64,000 nt of DNA from Neobacillus sp. PS3-34 (GCF_030915465.1 NZ_CP133267.1:3068501-3132500), one strand, 5' to 3'; positions 31,021 through 40,694 are shown, numbered from the stretch's first letter. The notes: generated from the letters alone by a model not told the origin. Made by a program: numbers and translations.

Positions 31021-31140
31021 TCTAGCTCCAGCGCCCAGCCCCTCGGGGTCATAAGCCAAATCACTTCAGAAATCAGGATTTCCTGCGTGATTCGTCTTAT
31101 GCCTGTTGGGGCTAACCAGGGCGCTTGCGCCTTTTGTTTC
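31021..31140. repeat. Dispersed palindromic repeat, 'ctagctccagcgc' family, copy 1
   Basis: About 120 bp able to fold into one long branched hairpin: AGCGCCC with GGGCGCTT, AGCCCC with GGGGCT, CATAAG with CTTATG, ATCAC with GTGAT, and GAAATC with GATTTC near the tip. It begins TCTAGCTCCAGCGCCCAGCC and ends GCGCTTGCGCCTTTTG. Both end sequences recur at 62322-62580. I recall similar elements scattered in Bacillus genomes; no ORF inside. It abuts the 3' end of yutG. Confidence 0.8.
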
Positions 31141-31141
31141 T

Positions 31142-31642
31142 CTATTCGACGTGTGCTGCACGGTGTGCCAGCCTGCTTGATGCTGCTGCAGCAATGGCAC
31201 CGACAATATCATCCAAAAAGGTATGGCATTCTCCGGTAGACTTGTCATTCAGAAGCCTGAGGATACCCGGCTTTTGCTTATCAATATATCCGTAATTCGT
31301 AAATCCAATAGAACCATAAACATTTACGATAGAGAAGGCGAGAATCTCATCTACACCGTAAAGACTCTCATCGCTTTTGATTATGGATTGAAGAGGCTCC
31401 TCAAGCATCCCTTTTTCAGCCAGCATATCCAGTTGGATGCCAGTAATGATGGCATTTTGGACTTCCCGTTTTGAAATGACACGTTCCACATTCGACAAAC
31501 AATCTTCTATTTTTAAATTTTCATGGTATTGCTGCTGGAGGAAGTAAACAAGATCAGCAATATCCTGTATTTTTACTCCTCTTTCTTTAAGCCATTTACG
31601 GGCGGTTTGTTCGGTCAAATCCATTTTCTTATCCTCAGCCAT
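31142..31642 (-). CDS. yutG: Phosphatidylglycerophosphatase A-like protein YutG
   Basis: 166-aa PgpA-family protein. Conserved parts: NVYGSIGFTNYGYIDKQKPG and the Asp pair in HTFLDDIVGAIAAAASSRL. PgpA enzymes dephosphorylate phosphatidylglycerophosphate, but the Bacillus proteins lack clear membrane helices, so the substrate is uncertain. ATG 31642 is followed by MAEDKKMDLTEQTARKW. Its stop codon lies next to the palindromic repeat at 31021-31140. Confidence 0.85.
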   Translation of the reverse strand: MAEDKKMDLTEQTARKWLKERGVKIQDIADLVYFLQQQYHENLKIEDCLSNVERVISKREVQNAIITGIQLDMLAEKGMLEEPLQSIIKSDESLYGVDEILAFSIVNVYGSIGFTNYGYIDKQKPGILRLLNDKSTGECHTFLDDIVGAIAAAASSRLAHRAAHVE

Positions 31643-31846
31643 ATTTTAATCACCTTTTCTTTAGATTTTCCCAATATATATACCCTTTTTCCTTAAAGTA
31701 TGCTTCTCCGGCCAGAAAGAGAATCATGGATGACAATACTTTTTCATCTTTTCCTCTATTGCTATTCTTATTCTTTTAAGGCAACAAGTTTCCCGATTTC
31801 ATACATATATATGACTTAAGAAGAAAGTTATAAAAGAGGTGTGAGA

Positions 31847-32858
31847 ATGCTTCAGAAACTGCTTGAAAAAGAGTACGGGGTGAAGGTGCAGGAATATGTG
31901 AAGGTTGATGCTTATGATGCCCTTAGAGGTAATGGTTGGCTTTACTTAATTGCAAGGCCGGGCTGGCCGCGAGGAAGAGGAAGTGGCTGAACTCCAAAAA
32001 ATAACGGAGCATTTACAAAGCTATGGAGACAATCATGTCCCTTATTTTCTAACGACTACCTCTGGGAAAATTTTAACAAAGTGGGAGGATAATCAGTATT
32101 GCGTTTTGGCCAGCAGGCAGGAGGAGATACCCCCTCCTAAACAAAAGCTTGGGCGGAAGCTGGCAAAATTCCATGAGAGAGGACGAAAGGTGCCCTTTCA
32201 GGTGGAGAGGTCGAGCAGGATCGGAAAGTGGAAGGAATTATGGGAAAAGCGTTTGGAACAAATGGAGAAGGTTTGGAACGGAATGCTCTTCCAAACGCCT
32301 GAAGACGATTTTGAGAGGCTGTTCATTGAAACTTTCCCTTATTATATGGGGATGACAGAAAATGCTATTCAGTATCTTGTGGACACAGAAATCGATGAAA
32401 ACCCGGCTGATACCGACAACGGTACTGTTTGCCATGAACGGTTTTCATCCACCTCATGGGGCAGGCATTATTTGATTAAAAATCCTTTTGATTGGGTATT
32501 TGACCACCGCAGCAGGGACCTGGCAGAATGGACGAGGGAACGCTACTTTCATAATATCCAAACCTATCACCGGGAAGTAAAGGAATTTTATGATGATTAC
32601 CAAGGAATTTCGCCATTATCAGCCTTTTCCTGGCGGCTCCTTTATTCAAGGATTTTATTTCCTCTTCATTACTTTAATTGTATAGAAAGCTATTATATTA
32701 CCCGCTCGGAACAGGATAAAAAATTGCTTGAAGAGAAGCTGCAAAAGATTTTAAATCAATCCAGGGAATATGAGCAATTTTTAAATGGATTCTATCAGCT
32801 GGCAGGTGCGCCGGTCAACAAATTAAAGTTGCCCTTGCTGGAATGGCTGGCAAAATAA
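31847..32858 (+). CDS. yutH: Spore coat-associated protein YutH (frameshifted)
   Basis: YutH belongs to the CotS/CotI-like kinase-fold spore coat proteins. ATG 31847 with RBS AAGAGGTGTG gives MLQKLLEKEYGVKVQEYVKV. The frame breaks at GGCC 31956-31959; restoring GGGCCC (two bases) joins YLIARAR-AGREEEEVAELQK. The C-terminal domain includes GRHYLIKNPFDWVFDHRSRD and RLLYSRILFPLHYFNCIESY. Repaired length about 337 aa. Made in sporulation in B. subtilis; no sporulation promoter identified here. Confidence 0.85.
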
Positions 32859-32959
32859 TTTTGAGAATCAGATTGCAGTTCATAGTCCTTGTCTTTGTCT
32901 TTGTCCACTATGCTAAAATTACAATAAGCTTATAATGGACAAAGGAAGGCGATTAACAC

Positions 32960-33943
32960 ATGAAACCATACATCTACATTACGAGAAAGCTTCCTAGCGA
33001 AGTAGCAGAAGCAATTCAAGCGAAATATGAAGTCGGCATGTGGGGAAAAGAAAATATTCCAGTTCCAAAGGCGTTGCTCATTGAAGAGGCAAAGAAAGCG
33101 GATGCGCTTTTAACCATGCTGTCTGATCCAATTGACGAAAGTGTTTTAAATGCTGGTGACAGGCTGAAGGTTGTCGCAAATCTTGCAGTCGGCTTTGATA
33201 ATATCGATTTGAAAACTGCTGACAAAAGAGGTATTGCAGTTTGCAATACTCCTGATGTATTGACGGATACCACTGCTGATTTAACATTTGCATTGCTGAT
33301 GGCAACCGCCCGCCGAATTGTGGAAGCGTCTGAGCTGGTCAGGCAAGGGAAATGGAAGAGCTGGAGCCCGCTCCTTTTGGCAGGCCATGATGTCCACCAT
33401 AAAACAATCGGGATAGTAGGGATGGGAAAAATAGGTGAAACCGTCGCAAAGCGCGCCACAGGTTTCGATATGGAAATCCTCTATCATAATCGATCAAGAA
33501 AACTGGAAGCAGAGAGAAATCTGGGTGCGGTTTATAGCACGTTTGAGGAGCTTGTTTCGCAGTCAGATTTTATTGTTTGCTTAACACCGCTGACAGACTC
33601 GACTAAAAATCTGTTTTCGCGTGAGGTTTTCAGAAAAATGAAGAAGTCTGCGATTTTTATTAATGCGTCACGAGGGCCGGTTATTGATGAAACCGCATTA
33701 TATGAAGCTCTTGTGGATAAAGAGATTGCGGGAGCAGGCCTGGATGTGTTCGAAAAAGAACCCATTTCAGCGGATCATCCTCTATTAAAGCTTCCTAACG
33801 TGGTCGCCCTTCCGCATATTGGCAGTTCCAGCATCGAGACAAGGATGACGATGATGAGGCTTTGCCTGGATAATATAGATGCAGTTCTATCCGGTAAGGA
33901 TCCTCTTACAGTTGTAAATAAAGAATGGAAAGTGCGTGTCTGA
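32960..33943 (+). CDS. D-2-hydroxyacid dehydrogenase (glyoxylate/hydroxypyruvate reductase type)
   Basis: 327-aa NAD(P)-dependent dehydrogenase. The Rossmann motif is in IGIVGMGKIGETVAKRA; catalytic residues appear in NASRGPVIDETAL (Arg), FEKEPI (Glu) and LPHIGSSSIETR (His). Closest in type to glyoxylate/hydroxypyruvate/2-ketogluconate reductases such as YvcT; exact substrate unknown. RBS AAGGAAGG before ATG 32960. Converges on yutI across a shared terminator. Confidence 0.9.
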   Translation: MKPYIYITRKLPSEVAEAIQAKYEVGMWGKENIPVPKALLIEEAKKADALLTMLSDPIDESVLNAGDRLKVVANLAVGFDNIDLKTADKRGIAVCNTPDVLTDTTADLTFALLMATARRIVEASELVRQGKWKSWSPLLLAGHDVHHKTIGIVGMGKIGETVAKRATGFDMEILYHNRSRKLEAERNLGAVYSTFEELVSQSDFIVCLTPLTDSTKNLFSREVFRKMKKSAIFINASRGPVIDETALYEALVDKEIAGAGLDVFEKEPISADHPLLKLPNVVALPHIGSSSIETRMTMMRLCLDNIDAVLSGKDPLTVVNKEWKVRV

Positions 33944-33950
33944 AATAAAT

Positions 33951-33980
33951 AAGCGATGGCCCAAGGGACCATCGCTTTTC
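33951..33980. terminator. Bidirectional terminator between the dehydrogenase gene and yutI
   Basis: AAGCGATGG-CCCAAGGGA-CCATCGCTTTT between converging genes. Confidence 0.88.
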
Positions 33981-33997
33981 TATCGTCGACTTTCTAA

Positions 33998-34234
33998 TTA
34001 AAAAACCTGTTCAACCTCAACAACGCCAGGAACTTCTTCTAAAAGAGCGCGTTCGATACCGGCTTTTAATGTGATGGTCGAGCTTGGGCAGCTGCCGCAT
34101 GCTCCAAGAAGACGGAGTTTTACGATACCTTCATCAACATCTACTAATTCGCAGTCTCCACCGTCCCTAAGAAGGAATGGGCGTAATTTATCTAAAACTT
34201 CCTGAACTTGAGCTTTCATTTCTTGTTCTGTCAT
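33998..34234 (-). CDS. yutI: NifU C-terminal domain Fe-S carrier YutI
   Basis: 78-aa NifU-like (Nfu) protein with the cluster-binding CxxC in [15 protein letters not shown]. It carries Fe-S clusters from the SUF scaffold to client enzymes. RBS GGAGTCG on the minus strand before ATG 34234. A second carrier of another type (yutM) lies 3 kb away, and yuzD and yutJ are divergent neighbours as in B. subtilis. Confidence 0.93.
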   Translation of the reverse strand: MTEQEMKAQVQEVLDKLRPFLLRDGGDCELVDVDEGIVKLRLLGACGSCPSSTITLKAGIERALLEEVPGVVEVEQVF

Positions 34235-34387
34235 GTTAAAAATCGACTCCTTTCATACTAACTATTATAATGTCATCCAGCTTAAAAATCCATTATCTGA
34301 AAAAGGAAATCTCAAATTTGAATTAAATTCTTAGATTTTTATTGAACAAATATTATAAAATAAAAGAAAAAACAAGGATGGCTTATT

Positions 34388-34714
34388 ATGACCAATCAGG
34401 TAATCGAAATTATTGTGTATGGGGCAGACCAGTTATGCCCGAGCTGTGTAAATTTGCCGTCATCAAAAGAAACGTTTGAATGGCTAGAGGCGGCTGTTGG
34501 CAGGAAATTTGCAGATCAACCGTTCATCATCACCTATGTGGATATTCATAACCCTCCTGAAGAAGAAGGAAAAAAGCACTTTGCAGCAAGAGTAATTGAG
34601 GAAGATATGTTTTATCCAGTGGTTTTGATTGGAAATAAAATAGTCGGGGAGGGCAATCCCCGACTGAAAACCATTTTTGCAGAACTGGAAAAGCATGGCT
34701 ACCAATCCATCTAA
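34388..34714 (+). CDS. yuzD: YuzD family protein (DUF1462)
   Basis: 108-aa thioredoxin-like protein; CPSC occurs in YGADQLCPSCVNLPS, followed by ITYVDIHNPPEEE and PVVLIGNKIVGEGNPRL. It is the usual divergent neighbour of yutI, suggesting a link to Fe-S or thiol chemistry (inference). RBS AAGGATGG before ATG 34388. Confidence 0.88.
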   Translation: MTNQVIEIIVYGADQLCPSCVNLPSSKETFEWLEAAVGRKFADQPFIITYVDIHNPPEEEGKKHFAARVIEEDMFYPVVLIGNKIVGEGNPRLKTIFAELEKHGYQSI

Positions 34715-34750
34715 AAAAAGCAGCATTCCAAATTGGAATGCTGCTTTTTT
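34714..34750 (+). terminator. Terminator of yuzD
   Basis: AAAAAGCAGCATTCCAA-A-TTGGAATGCTGCTTTTTT, near-perfect stem with T tail. Confidence 0.93.
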
Positions 34751-34751
34751 C

Positions 34752-34872
34752 TAAGCTCACCAATCGGCGAGGTTTCTTTAGCTAATCAGAATTTATATCC
34801 ATAAATTCTAAACGCATAAGAAAAACTATGGTATTCGCCTAATGACTTGGCGATTGCCAAGTTTTTCTTATA
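34752..34872. repeat. Compound palindromic repeat, 'caatcggcgag' family
   Basis: Holds three nested inverted repeats: AGAATTTAT/ATAAATTCT, ATAAGAAAAACT/AAGTTTTTCTTAT enclosing TCGCC...GGCGA. It shares CCAATCGGCGAG(G)TTTCTTTA and ACGCATAAG with the element at 5502-5600, but with the modules in a different order. It lies between yuzD (+) and yutJ (-), and its last bases touch the yutJ stop. Confidence 0.65.
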
Positions 34873-35940
34873 TCATCCATTATGATATTTATACATCCAA
34901 AGAATTCCAGATTTAATCAAACGGGCGACGCGGCCTGTAATGGCACGGTCGGCCATCATTCCGAACCCTTCCTTCTTTCCAAGAGAACCGAGAACGCCTT
35001 TTAGTTTGATAGCCGGGAAGAATGGCGGAAGCTGCTCACCCTTCCAGCGCTTTTTAAATACTTCCACGATTTGCTCTGCCTGGCCTTCAGCAAGCTGGGC
35101 ACTTGGGGCATGAGGAAGGCTCGCACAGTCTCCGACCACAAACACATGCTCATTTCCAGGCAAATGGTGATGTGGAGTAACAGTCAGACGTCCAAGCTTG
35201 TCTTTTTCAACGTCTATGTCACGGACAATCCTATTAGCCTGTATACCGGCTGTCCAGACGATTACATCGCAATGGACGGGTACATCATGATTGTAGAGCA
35301 GTTTCTCCTCTACCTTTGTTATGTTGGAATTATTTACTATTTCGATATTATGTTTATCAAACCAATTTTCAACATATTTGCTGAGTCGGTCAGGGAAATC
35401 GGATAAAATATGATCTCCTCTATCAAATAGCTTTACATTCAAGTCTGAACGGCTTTCACTTAGTTCACTTGCAAGCTCTACTCCGCTCAGGCCAGCGCCG
35501 ACAATGCCTACGACGGAACCCGGTGGGAGGTTATTCAGGATAGAGTAAGTAGCACGGGATTTTTCAATGCTTTGAATGCTGTAAGTGAATTCATCTGCAC
35601 CAGGAACATTATGATATTTGTCTTCACAGCCAAGGCCAATAATTAAGTCATCATAACAAAGCGCTTCCTCATCTTTAAGTAAAACCTTATTTTCTTCGAG
35701 GTTTATGCCAGTGACTTCACCGTATTTAACCTTAAGCTGAGGGTGTTCAGGAAAGGAAACGCGGACATGGCGGTCAGAAATCGTGCCCGCTGCCAATGCG
35801 TAATATTCTGTTTTTAAACAGTGGTATGGTACCCGGTCAACCAGGGTAATATACACATCATCAGGTAGATGATCAGGCAGAAGTTCGTTGAGGATTTTCA
35901 TTCCGCCATAGCCACCGCCTAGAATTACAAGGTTCTTCAT
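34873..35940 (-). CDS. yutJ: NADH dehydrogenase-like protein YutJ
   Basis: 355-aa two-dinucleotide-domain flavoprotein of the NDH-2 family. FAD site: NLVILGGGYGGMKIL; NAD(P)H site: VGIVGAGLSGVELASEL; second FAD contact: NEHVFVVGDCASLPH. ATG 35940 has RBS AAGGGGAAATT and gives the usual length; the open frame before it has no support. Probably a membrane-peripheral NADH:quinone oxidoreductase or a paralogue with another acceptor. Paralogous to yumB (39.35 kb). Confidence 0.9.
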   Translation of the reverse strand: MKNLVILGGGYGGMKILNELLPDHLPDDVYITLVDRVPYHCLKTEYYALAAGTISDRHVRVSFPEHPQLKVKYGEVTGINLEENKVLLKDEEALCYDDLIIGLGCEDKYHNVPGADEFTYSIQSIEKSRATYSILNNLPPGSVVGIVGAGLSGVELASELSESRSDLNVKLFDRGDHILSDFPDRLSKYVENWFDKHNIEIVNNSNITKVEEKLLYNHDVPVHCDVIVWTAGIQANRIVRDIDVEKDKLGRLTVTPHHHLPGNEHVFVVGDCASLPHAPSAQLAEGQAEQIVEVFKKRWKGEQLPPFFPAIKLKGVLGSLGKKEGFGMMADRAITGRVARLIKSGILWMYKYHNG

Positions 35941-36259
35941 AGTTAATTTCCCCTTTATCAACAATTCCAGTTCGATTATTTGGTTATTTTCCCGTAAAGC
36001 TTTTTCCATAAACGATATTTCGTGCATAATCATGGATTTCCTGATTACTTCCAAAAGAAACCGTTTGCACTAAGTTTAAAAAATATTATTAAAAAATAAC
36101 AATTATATAAAAATACGGATTTTGACACATGAAAATTATAAAGGAATTGTGACGAAATAACAACAAATAAAATATTATCTTGACAGTAAACGGCGATTAG
36201 TGGTAATTGACGGATATCAACAAAAAGGGTAGGATAATATGTTAGTAGAGGTGATAGTA
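35941..36259. other. Divergent intergenic region yutJ/yuzB
   Basis: AT-rich, no gene. It holds the yutJ RBS at its left end and a good sigma-A promoter for yuzB at 36207-36235. No riboswitch or clear operator seen. Confidence 0.6.
36207..36235 (+). promoter_or_regulatory. Predicted sigma-A promoter of yuzB
   Basis: TTGACG, 17-base spacer, TAGGAT; 25 bases before the yuzB ATG. Confidence 0.6.
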
Positions 36260-36499
36260 ATGATACAGCCAATCATCGAATTTTGCATAAGCAATCTGGC
36301 CAGTGGTGCCCAAAAAGCAAGGGAGAAGCTGGAAAGGGATCCTAATTTAGATGTAATTGAATATGGATGTCTCGGGTATTGTGGAAAATGTGCATCCACA
36401 CTTTATGCACTTGTAAATGGAGAACCTGTAACGGGGGATACTCCTGAGGAATTGGTAGAAAATATTTATCAATACCTTGAGGATAATCCGATGTTTTAA
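36260..36499 (+). CDS. yuzB: YuzB family protein (DUF1450)
   Basis: 79-aa protein with three Cys spaced as in DUF1450/Yuz[21 protein letters not shown], then [20 protein letters not shown]. The CxxCxxC pattern resembles thioredoxin-like ferredoxin folds and may bind an Fe-S cluster or metal (inference). ATG 36260 follows AGAGGTGATAG. Divergent from yutJ, as in B. subtilis. Confidence 0.88.
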   Translation: MIQPIIEFCISNLASGAQKAREKLERDPNLDVIEYGCLGYCGKCASTLYALVNGEPVTGDTPEELVENIYQYLEDNPMF

Positions 36500-36503
36500 T
36501 ATA

Positions 36504-36537
36504 AAAAGGGAATGGCCAGCGCCATTCCCTTGTTTTT
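36504..36537. terminator. Bidirectional terminator between yuzB and the DUF2225 gene
   Basis: AAAAGGGAATGGC-CAGC-GCCATTCCCTTGTTTTT between converging genes. Confidence 0.9.
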
Positions 36538-36539
36538 GC

Positions 36540-37244
36540 TTAAGCATTAAGTGTCTTTTCTTCCCTGATTTCATACCAGCGTTCCCGGGCCATTTCGATT
36601 ATTTTCGGTTCGATGGATTGTTTCTGCCGTTCAATTACTTTTGAAAAATATTGAACGGCCTGCTGGGTTTGAAGGGTTCTTCTGGAAAGCTCACCAATCA
36701 GGTAAAGCAGCTTAACTTCTGAAACCTGAGTTCCTCTAAAGTCATCCTTTAAATAGGATTCGTGGTATTCCATAATAGCCAGCTTCATAAACCGCTGCTC
36801 CTGTCCGTCATTCTGCAGGGAACGATACATCCACGCCACTCTTAAGTACATCCCGGCCAGGACGATGTGTTTTTCCTTTTTTAAAACACCACAATAGATG
36901 GCAAGTTTATAAGTTTGGATCGCCTGATGAATGGTTCTGCTGCCTCCGAAATCTTGAGGTGTCCAATTGTTTACAACCTTTTCTTGGATTAACTCTCTTG
37001 AATTTGGCGGAAAATACTTTATCGTTTCTTCCGAGAAAGAAAAACCGCAATATGGGCACACATGTATCTGATAGAAGATGGGATTGTTTTCAGGCGGCTG
37101 ATAGGCTGGCGAGAAGTCTGTGTCAACTTCGGCTAGTTTAATGAAACGTGTACGAATTTTTTGAGATATAAAATTCTTTTTGCACATTAAGCATTCACAC
37201 TTTTTATCATAAAGGGGCTCTAATTGAGTCAATATACTCACCAT
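36540..37244 (-). CDS. DUF2225 family protein
   Basis: 234-aa protein of the DUF2225 type. The N-terminus carries zinc-ribbon-like Cys pairs: KKCECLMCKKNF and VCPYCGFSFSE. The rest is helical with TPR-like segments (YKLAIYCGVLKKEKHIVLAG, ending REEKTLNA). Function unknown. Cytosolic. Start ATG 37244; the RBS is weak (AGCGGATGG). Confidence 0.78.
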   Translation of the reverse strand: MVSILTQLEPLYDKKCECLMCKKNFISQKIRTRFIKLAEVDTDFSPAYQPPENNPIFYQIHVCPYCGFSFSEETIKYFPPNSRELIQEKVVNNWTPQDFGGSRTIHQAIQTYKLAIYCGVLKKEKHIVLAGMYLRVAWMYRSLQNDGQEQRFMKLAIMEYHESYLKDDFRGTQVSEVKLLYLIGELSRRTLQTQQAVQYFSKVIERQKQSIEPKIIEMARERWYEIREEKTLNA

Positions 37245-37390
37245 CCGCTCTTGGGTTATAGTTCGATGGTTATCTTATCTGTTCAGAAATTGTTACTTTT
37301 TAACTATGATTATATCCTAAAAACTATAATAATGAGAGTCGAATTTCCTAATTTATTATTTTTAATGCGAAAAATGTAAGTGCCAATTAG

Positions 37391-37419
37391 TTGAGTACAT
37401 CATGGTCAGTGTATATACT
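37391..37419 (+). promoter_or_regulatory. Predicted sigma-A promoter of yutM
   Basis: TTGAGT, 17-base spacer, TATACT, 120 bases before the yutM ATG. Confidence 0.6.
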
Positions 37420-37538
37420 ATTAATAAGTAATATATTTTTCAGTTGTGTTTACAAAGGCACATACGGCAGCAAATCATACAACTCCATAGACGGGGTAGG
37501 CATATAGTTTGAAAGTATTCATATTAGGAGGAAGACAA

Positions 37539-37904
37539 ATGGAGAATGAGGTAGTTATTTTAACCGAAGCAGCATCGCTGCAAATAAAAGAGATGATGAA
37601 GCATAATGAAGAAGAGGGAGCCCTTTTAAGAGTGGCTATTAAAGGCGGGGGCTGCAGCGGTTTATCTTACGGAATGGGCTTTGACCATGAAGTCAAAGAA
37701 GATGATCTGCATTTTGAGCAGCATGGCATTCAAATCATTGTCGATAAAGAAAGTGCACCAGCCCTTAAAGGGACGAAGATCGACTTTAAACAATCCATGA
37801 TGGGCGGCGGCTTTACTATCGATAATCCAAACGCCATCGCATCATGCGGCTGCGGTTCTTCGTTTAAGACTGCGACAAACACTGGTACACCTGAGGAATG
37901 TTAA
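37539..37904 (+). CDS. yutM: HesB/IscA-type iron-sulfur carrier YutM (ErpA-like)
   Basis: 121-aa A-type carrier with the three cluster-binding Cys: KGGGCSGLSY and the C-terminal ASCGCGSSF. In Bacillus this protein acts between the SUF scaffold and apo-enzymes. ATG 37539 follows TAGGAGGAAG; upstream TTG start is less likely. Terminator follows directly. Confidence 0.92.
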   Translation: MENEVVILTEAASLQIKEMMKHNEEEGALLRVAIKGGGCSGLSYGMGFDHEVKEDDLHFEQHGIQIIVDKESAPALKGTKIDFKQSMMGGGFTIDNPNAIASCGCGSSFKTATNTGTPEEC

Positions 37905-37906
37905 TA

Positions 37907-37948
37907 AAACAAAACCAGGCATCCCAAATGGGGTGCCTGGTTTTGTTT
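37907..37948. terminator. Bidirectional terminator between yutM and yumC
   Basis: Perfect AAACAAAACCAGGCA / TGCCTGGTTTTGTTT stem flanked by A and T tracts, between converging genes. Confidence 0.94.
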
Positions 37949-37973
37949 AGCGTGTTCTTTATCGTATTTCGGC

Positions 37974-38979
37974 TTAATGTCCGCCGAACATGGAGGAGCT
38001 ATGTAATGGCTGGATTTTCGCTTTTGGATCGATGAATGCTTTAGCGTTGTTAACAGCTGTAGGAGCTTCACCGAAACCGCATGCGATCAGTTTTACTTTG
38101 CCCTCATATGTGCAAATGTCTCCTGCTGCATAAATGCCTGGGACATTTGTTTCCATTTTTGAATTTACTACAATAGAGTTCTTTTCTATTTCAAGGCCCA
38201 TTCTTTAATTGGCGAAGAGAAGACACGAATCCATAATTGACAATGACAGCGTCGACATCTAATGTTTCGGAATTTTCTCCTGCCGCACCGCCAATTATAA
38301 CCTGTTTAACACCAGTGTCATCACCGATTAATTCTGAAGGGACAAATGGAGTTTTGATTTCGACTTTAGAGTTATACAGATTTTCTACGCTGTGTTCATG
38401 CGCACGGAACTTGTCCCTGCGATGTATGATGCTTACTTTTTCAGCAATCGGTTCAAGCATAAGAGCCCAATCCACTGCGGAATCTCCGCCGCCAAACACT
38501 ACTACCTTTTTTCCGGCAAAATGGTTCAGGTCATCAATGAAGTAATGGACATTTTTGTTCTCATATTGAACGGCACTTTCCAATTCCAAACGTCGTGGTT
38601 GGAACGCCCCATTGCCAGCAGTGATGATAATCGTTTTAGAATAGTGAACCTCTTTATCAGTCGTTAATTTGAAGGTTCCATCTTCCTGCTTTTCAAGCTT
38701 TTCAACGGACTGCTCCAAAGCAACAGTAGGCTCAAATTTCTTCATTTGTTCCTTAAGATTATTAATCAATTCCTGTGCCCGGATTTTTGGGAACCCTGCG
38801 ACATCGTATATGTACTTTTCCGGATAAAGTGCAGATAATTGGCCGCCTAGTTGTGGCAAGCTTTCAATGATTTTCACAGACGCTTGTCTCATCCCGCCAT
38901 AAAAAGCAGTGAATAAACCGGTTGGTCCGCCCCCGATAATGGTGATATCGTAAACTTTTTGATCTTCTCGCAACTCCAT
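37974..38979 (-). CDS. yumC: Ferredoxin-NADP(+) reductase YumC (two frameshifts)
   Basis: Thioredoxin reductase-like ferredoxin/flavodoxin-NADP+ reductase. FAD site [23 protein letters not shown] site [14 protein letters not shown]; the C-terminal [16 protein letters not shown] is the second FAD contact. The frame breaks twice: at 38211-38214 (family SSLGPIKEW; text lost one base and shows CGCC for GGGCC) and at GGCCC 38195-38199 (one more base short before LEIEKN). With both restored the gene encodes about 335 aa. Divergent from yumB. Confidence 0.9.
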
Positions 38980-39348
38980 ATCCCCCTAATGATGTAGTAA
39001 GAAATCCATTTAATATCATACCACAATTTCAAATTTTACTCATCTTAATCTCCAACAATTAGGAAATTAATGTGAACGTTTTCAAACATTTAATGAAGGA
39101 AATGGCGCTAATTTCTAAAAATTCTTAAGTTTTTAAACCAATAGAAATAGCTTGAAAAACGAATAGAAAAAGAATAAGATGTAATTTGGGTATATTGTTA
39201 CTAATTTGTGACAAATTCAGCACATTATTTTGAACGCTTTAGTGAACAATATCACAAACTTTTTTCTTCATATTAAAATAAATTTTAATCAAGCAGCGGA
39301 AAATAAGAAATAATATAAAAATTACTAATAAAGGTGGAAGTGATTGCT
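38980..39348. promoter_or_regulatory. Divergent yumC/yumB control region with Rex-like or cre-like sites
   Basis: No gene. TGTGAACGTTTTCAAA at 39071-39086 fits the Rex consensus TGTGAAN4TTCACA at 11 of 12 fixed positions and also fits a cre site with one mismatch. AGTGAACAATATCACA at 39241-39256 fits Rex at 10 of 12. A partial third site starts TTGTGACAAATTCA at 39206. Placement before an NADH dehydrogenase gene suits the NADH sensor Rex. Confidence 0.5.
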
Positions 39349-40566
39349 TTGAGAAAGCCAAAAATAGTTATCCTGGGAGCAGGATACGGTGGATTAATAA
39401 CTACAGTTCGCCTGCAAAAATTAATGGGTGCGAACGAAGCTGATATCGTTCTAATTAATAAAAATGATTACCATTATGAGACAACATGGCTTCATGAAGC
39501 CTCTGCAGGCACGCTTCATCATGACCGTGTACGTTATGAAATTCGCGATGTAATCGATCGCAGTAAAGTGGAATTCATCCAGGATACAGCATTGGAAATC
39601 AACAAAGAAGAGAAAAAGGTTATCCTTGAAAAAGGAGAAGTTTCTTATGACTATCTGGTTGTTTCCCTTGGTGGAGAATCTGAAACATTTGGCATTAAAG
39701 GCCTTAAGGAATACGCATTTGGAATTGTGAACGTGAACTCGGCGCGCCAATTGCGCGAGCACATTGAATACCAATTTGCAACCTACAATATGGAAGAAGA
39801 GAAAAAAGATGAAAGACTAGTAATCGTTGTGGGTGGTGCAGGCTTCACAGGAATTGAGTTCCTTGGAGAGCTGACTAACCGTATCCCTGAGCTTTGCCAT
39901 GAATATGACGTTGACTTCCATAAAGTAAGAATTGTTTGTGTGGAAGCCGCTCCAATGGTTCTTCCAGGCTTTGACCCTGAGCTTGTTAATTACGCTGTAG
40001 CTCAATTGGAAAGAAAAGGCGTTGAATTCTTAATTGGTACTGCGATTAAAGAATGTACACCTGATGGCATCCTTGTTGCTAAAGGTGAAGAAGAAGTACG
40101 CGAAATTAAGGCAGGTACTGTTGTATGGGCTGCTGGAGTTCGTGGTAACTCAATCATTGAAAAATCAGGCTTTGAAGCAATGCGTGGGCGTGTTAAAGTT
40201 CAGCCAGACCTTCGTGTTCCGGGTCATGATGATGTGTTCATCATCGGAGACTGCTCATTGATGATCAATGAAGAAATCAATCGCCCATACCCTCCTACAG
40301 CTCAAATCGCTATGCAGCAGGGTGATGTTTGTGCCCGCAATTTAGCGGCACTTGTACGTGAAAAAACAGAGCTTGAGGCATTTAAGCCAGATATTAAAGG
40401 TACCGTATGTTCTCTTGGTGAAGACGATGCAATCGGTGTCGTTTACGGTAAAAAGCTAACAGGCGGCAAGGCATCTTTCATGAAGAAGATGATCGATAAC
40501 CGTGCTCTTTACATGGTTGGCGGGGCTTCACTTGTTATGAAAAAAGGTAAATTTAATATATTTTAA
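39349..40566 (+). CDS. yumB: Type II NADH dehydrogenase (YumB/Ndh-like)
   Basis: 405-aa NDH-2 flavoprotein that oxidises NADH and reduces menaquinone without proton pumping. FAD site [24 protein letters not shown] site [20 protein letters not shown]; second FAD contact [12 protein letters not shown]; quinone-region AQIAMQQGD. The start is probably TTG 39349 ([12 protein letters not shown]), with AAGGTGG upstream; GTG 39334 is possible. Terminator at 40574. Possible Rex sites upstream would couple expression to NADH/NAD+. Confidence 0.92.
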   Translation: MRKPKIVILGAGYGGLITTVRLQKLMGANEADIVLINKNDYHYETTWLHEASAGTLHHDRVRYEIRDVIDRSKVEFIQDTALEINKEEKKVILEKGEVSYDYLVVSLGGESETFGIKGLKEYAFGIVNVNSARQLREHIEYQFATYNMEEEKKDERLVIVVGGAGFTGIEFLGELTNRIPELCHEYDVDFHKVRIVCVEAAPMVLPGFDPELVNYAVAQLERKGVEFLIGTAIKECTPDGILVAKGEEEVREIKAGTVVWAAGVRGNSIIEKSGFEAMRGRVKVQPDLRVPGHDDVFIIGDCSLMINEEINRPYPPTAQIAMQQGDVCARNLAALVREKTELEAFKPDIKGTVCSLGEDDAIGVVYGKKLTGGKASFMKKMIDNRALYMVGGASLVMKKGKFNIF

Positions 40567-40573
40567 GTAATTT

Positions 40574-40602
40574 AGAGGACAGAGCTGATCTGTCCTCTTT
40601 TT
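40574..40602 (+). terminator. Terminator of yumB
   Basis: AGAGGACAG-AGCTGAT-CTGTCCTCT with TTTT tail. Confidence 0.9.
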
Positions 40603-40694
40603 AATTTGCCAATATAAAAAATAATTGGCTGTTTAGTTTTAATCCTATCTCCTGATACAATCACTTTAGATGGTAATGAAGGGATTGGGAAGTG

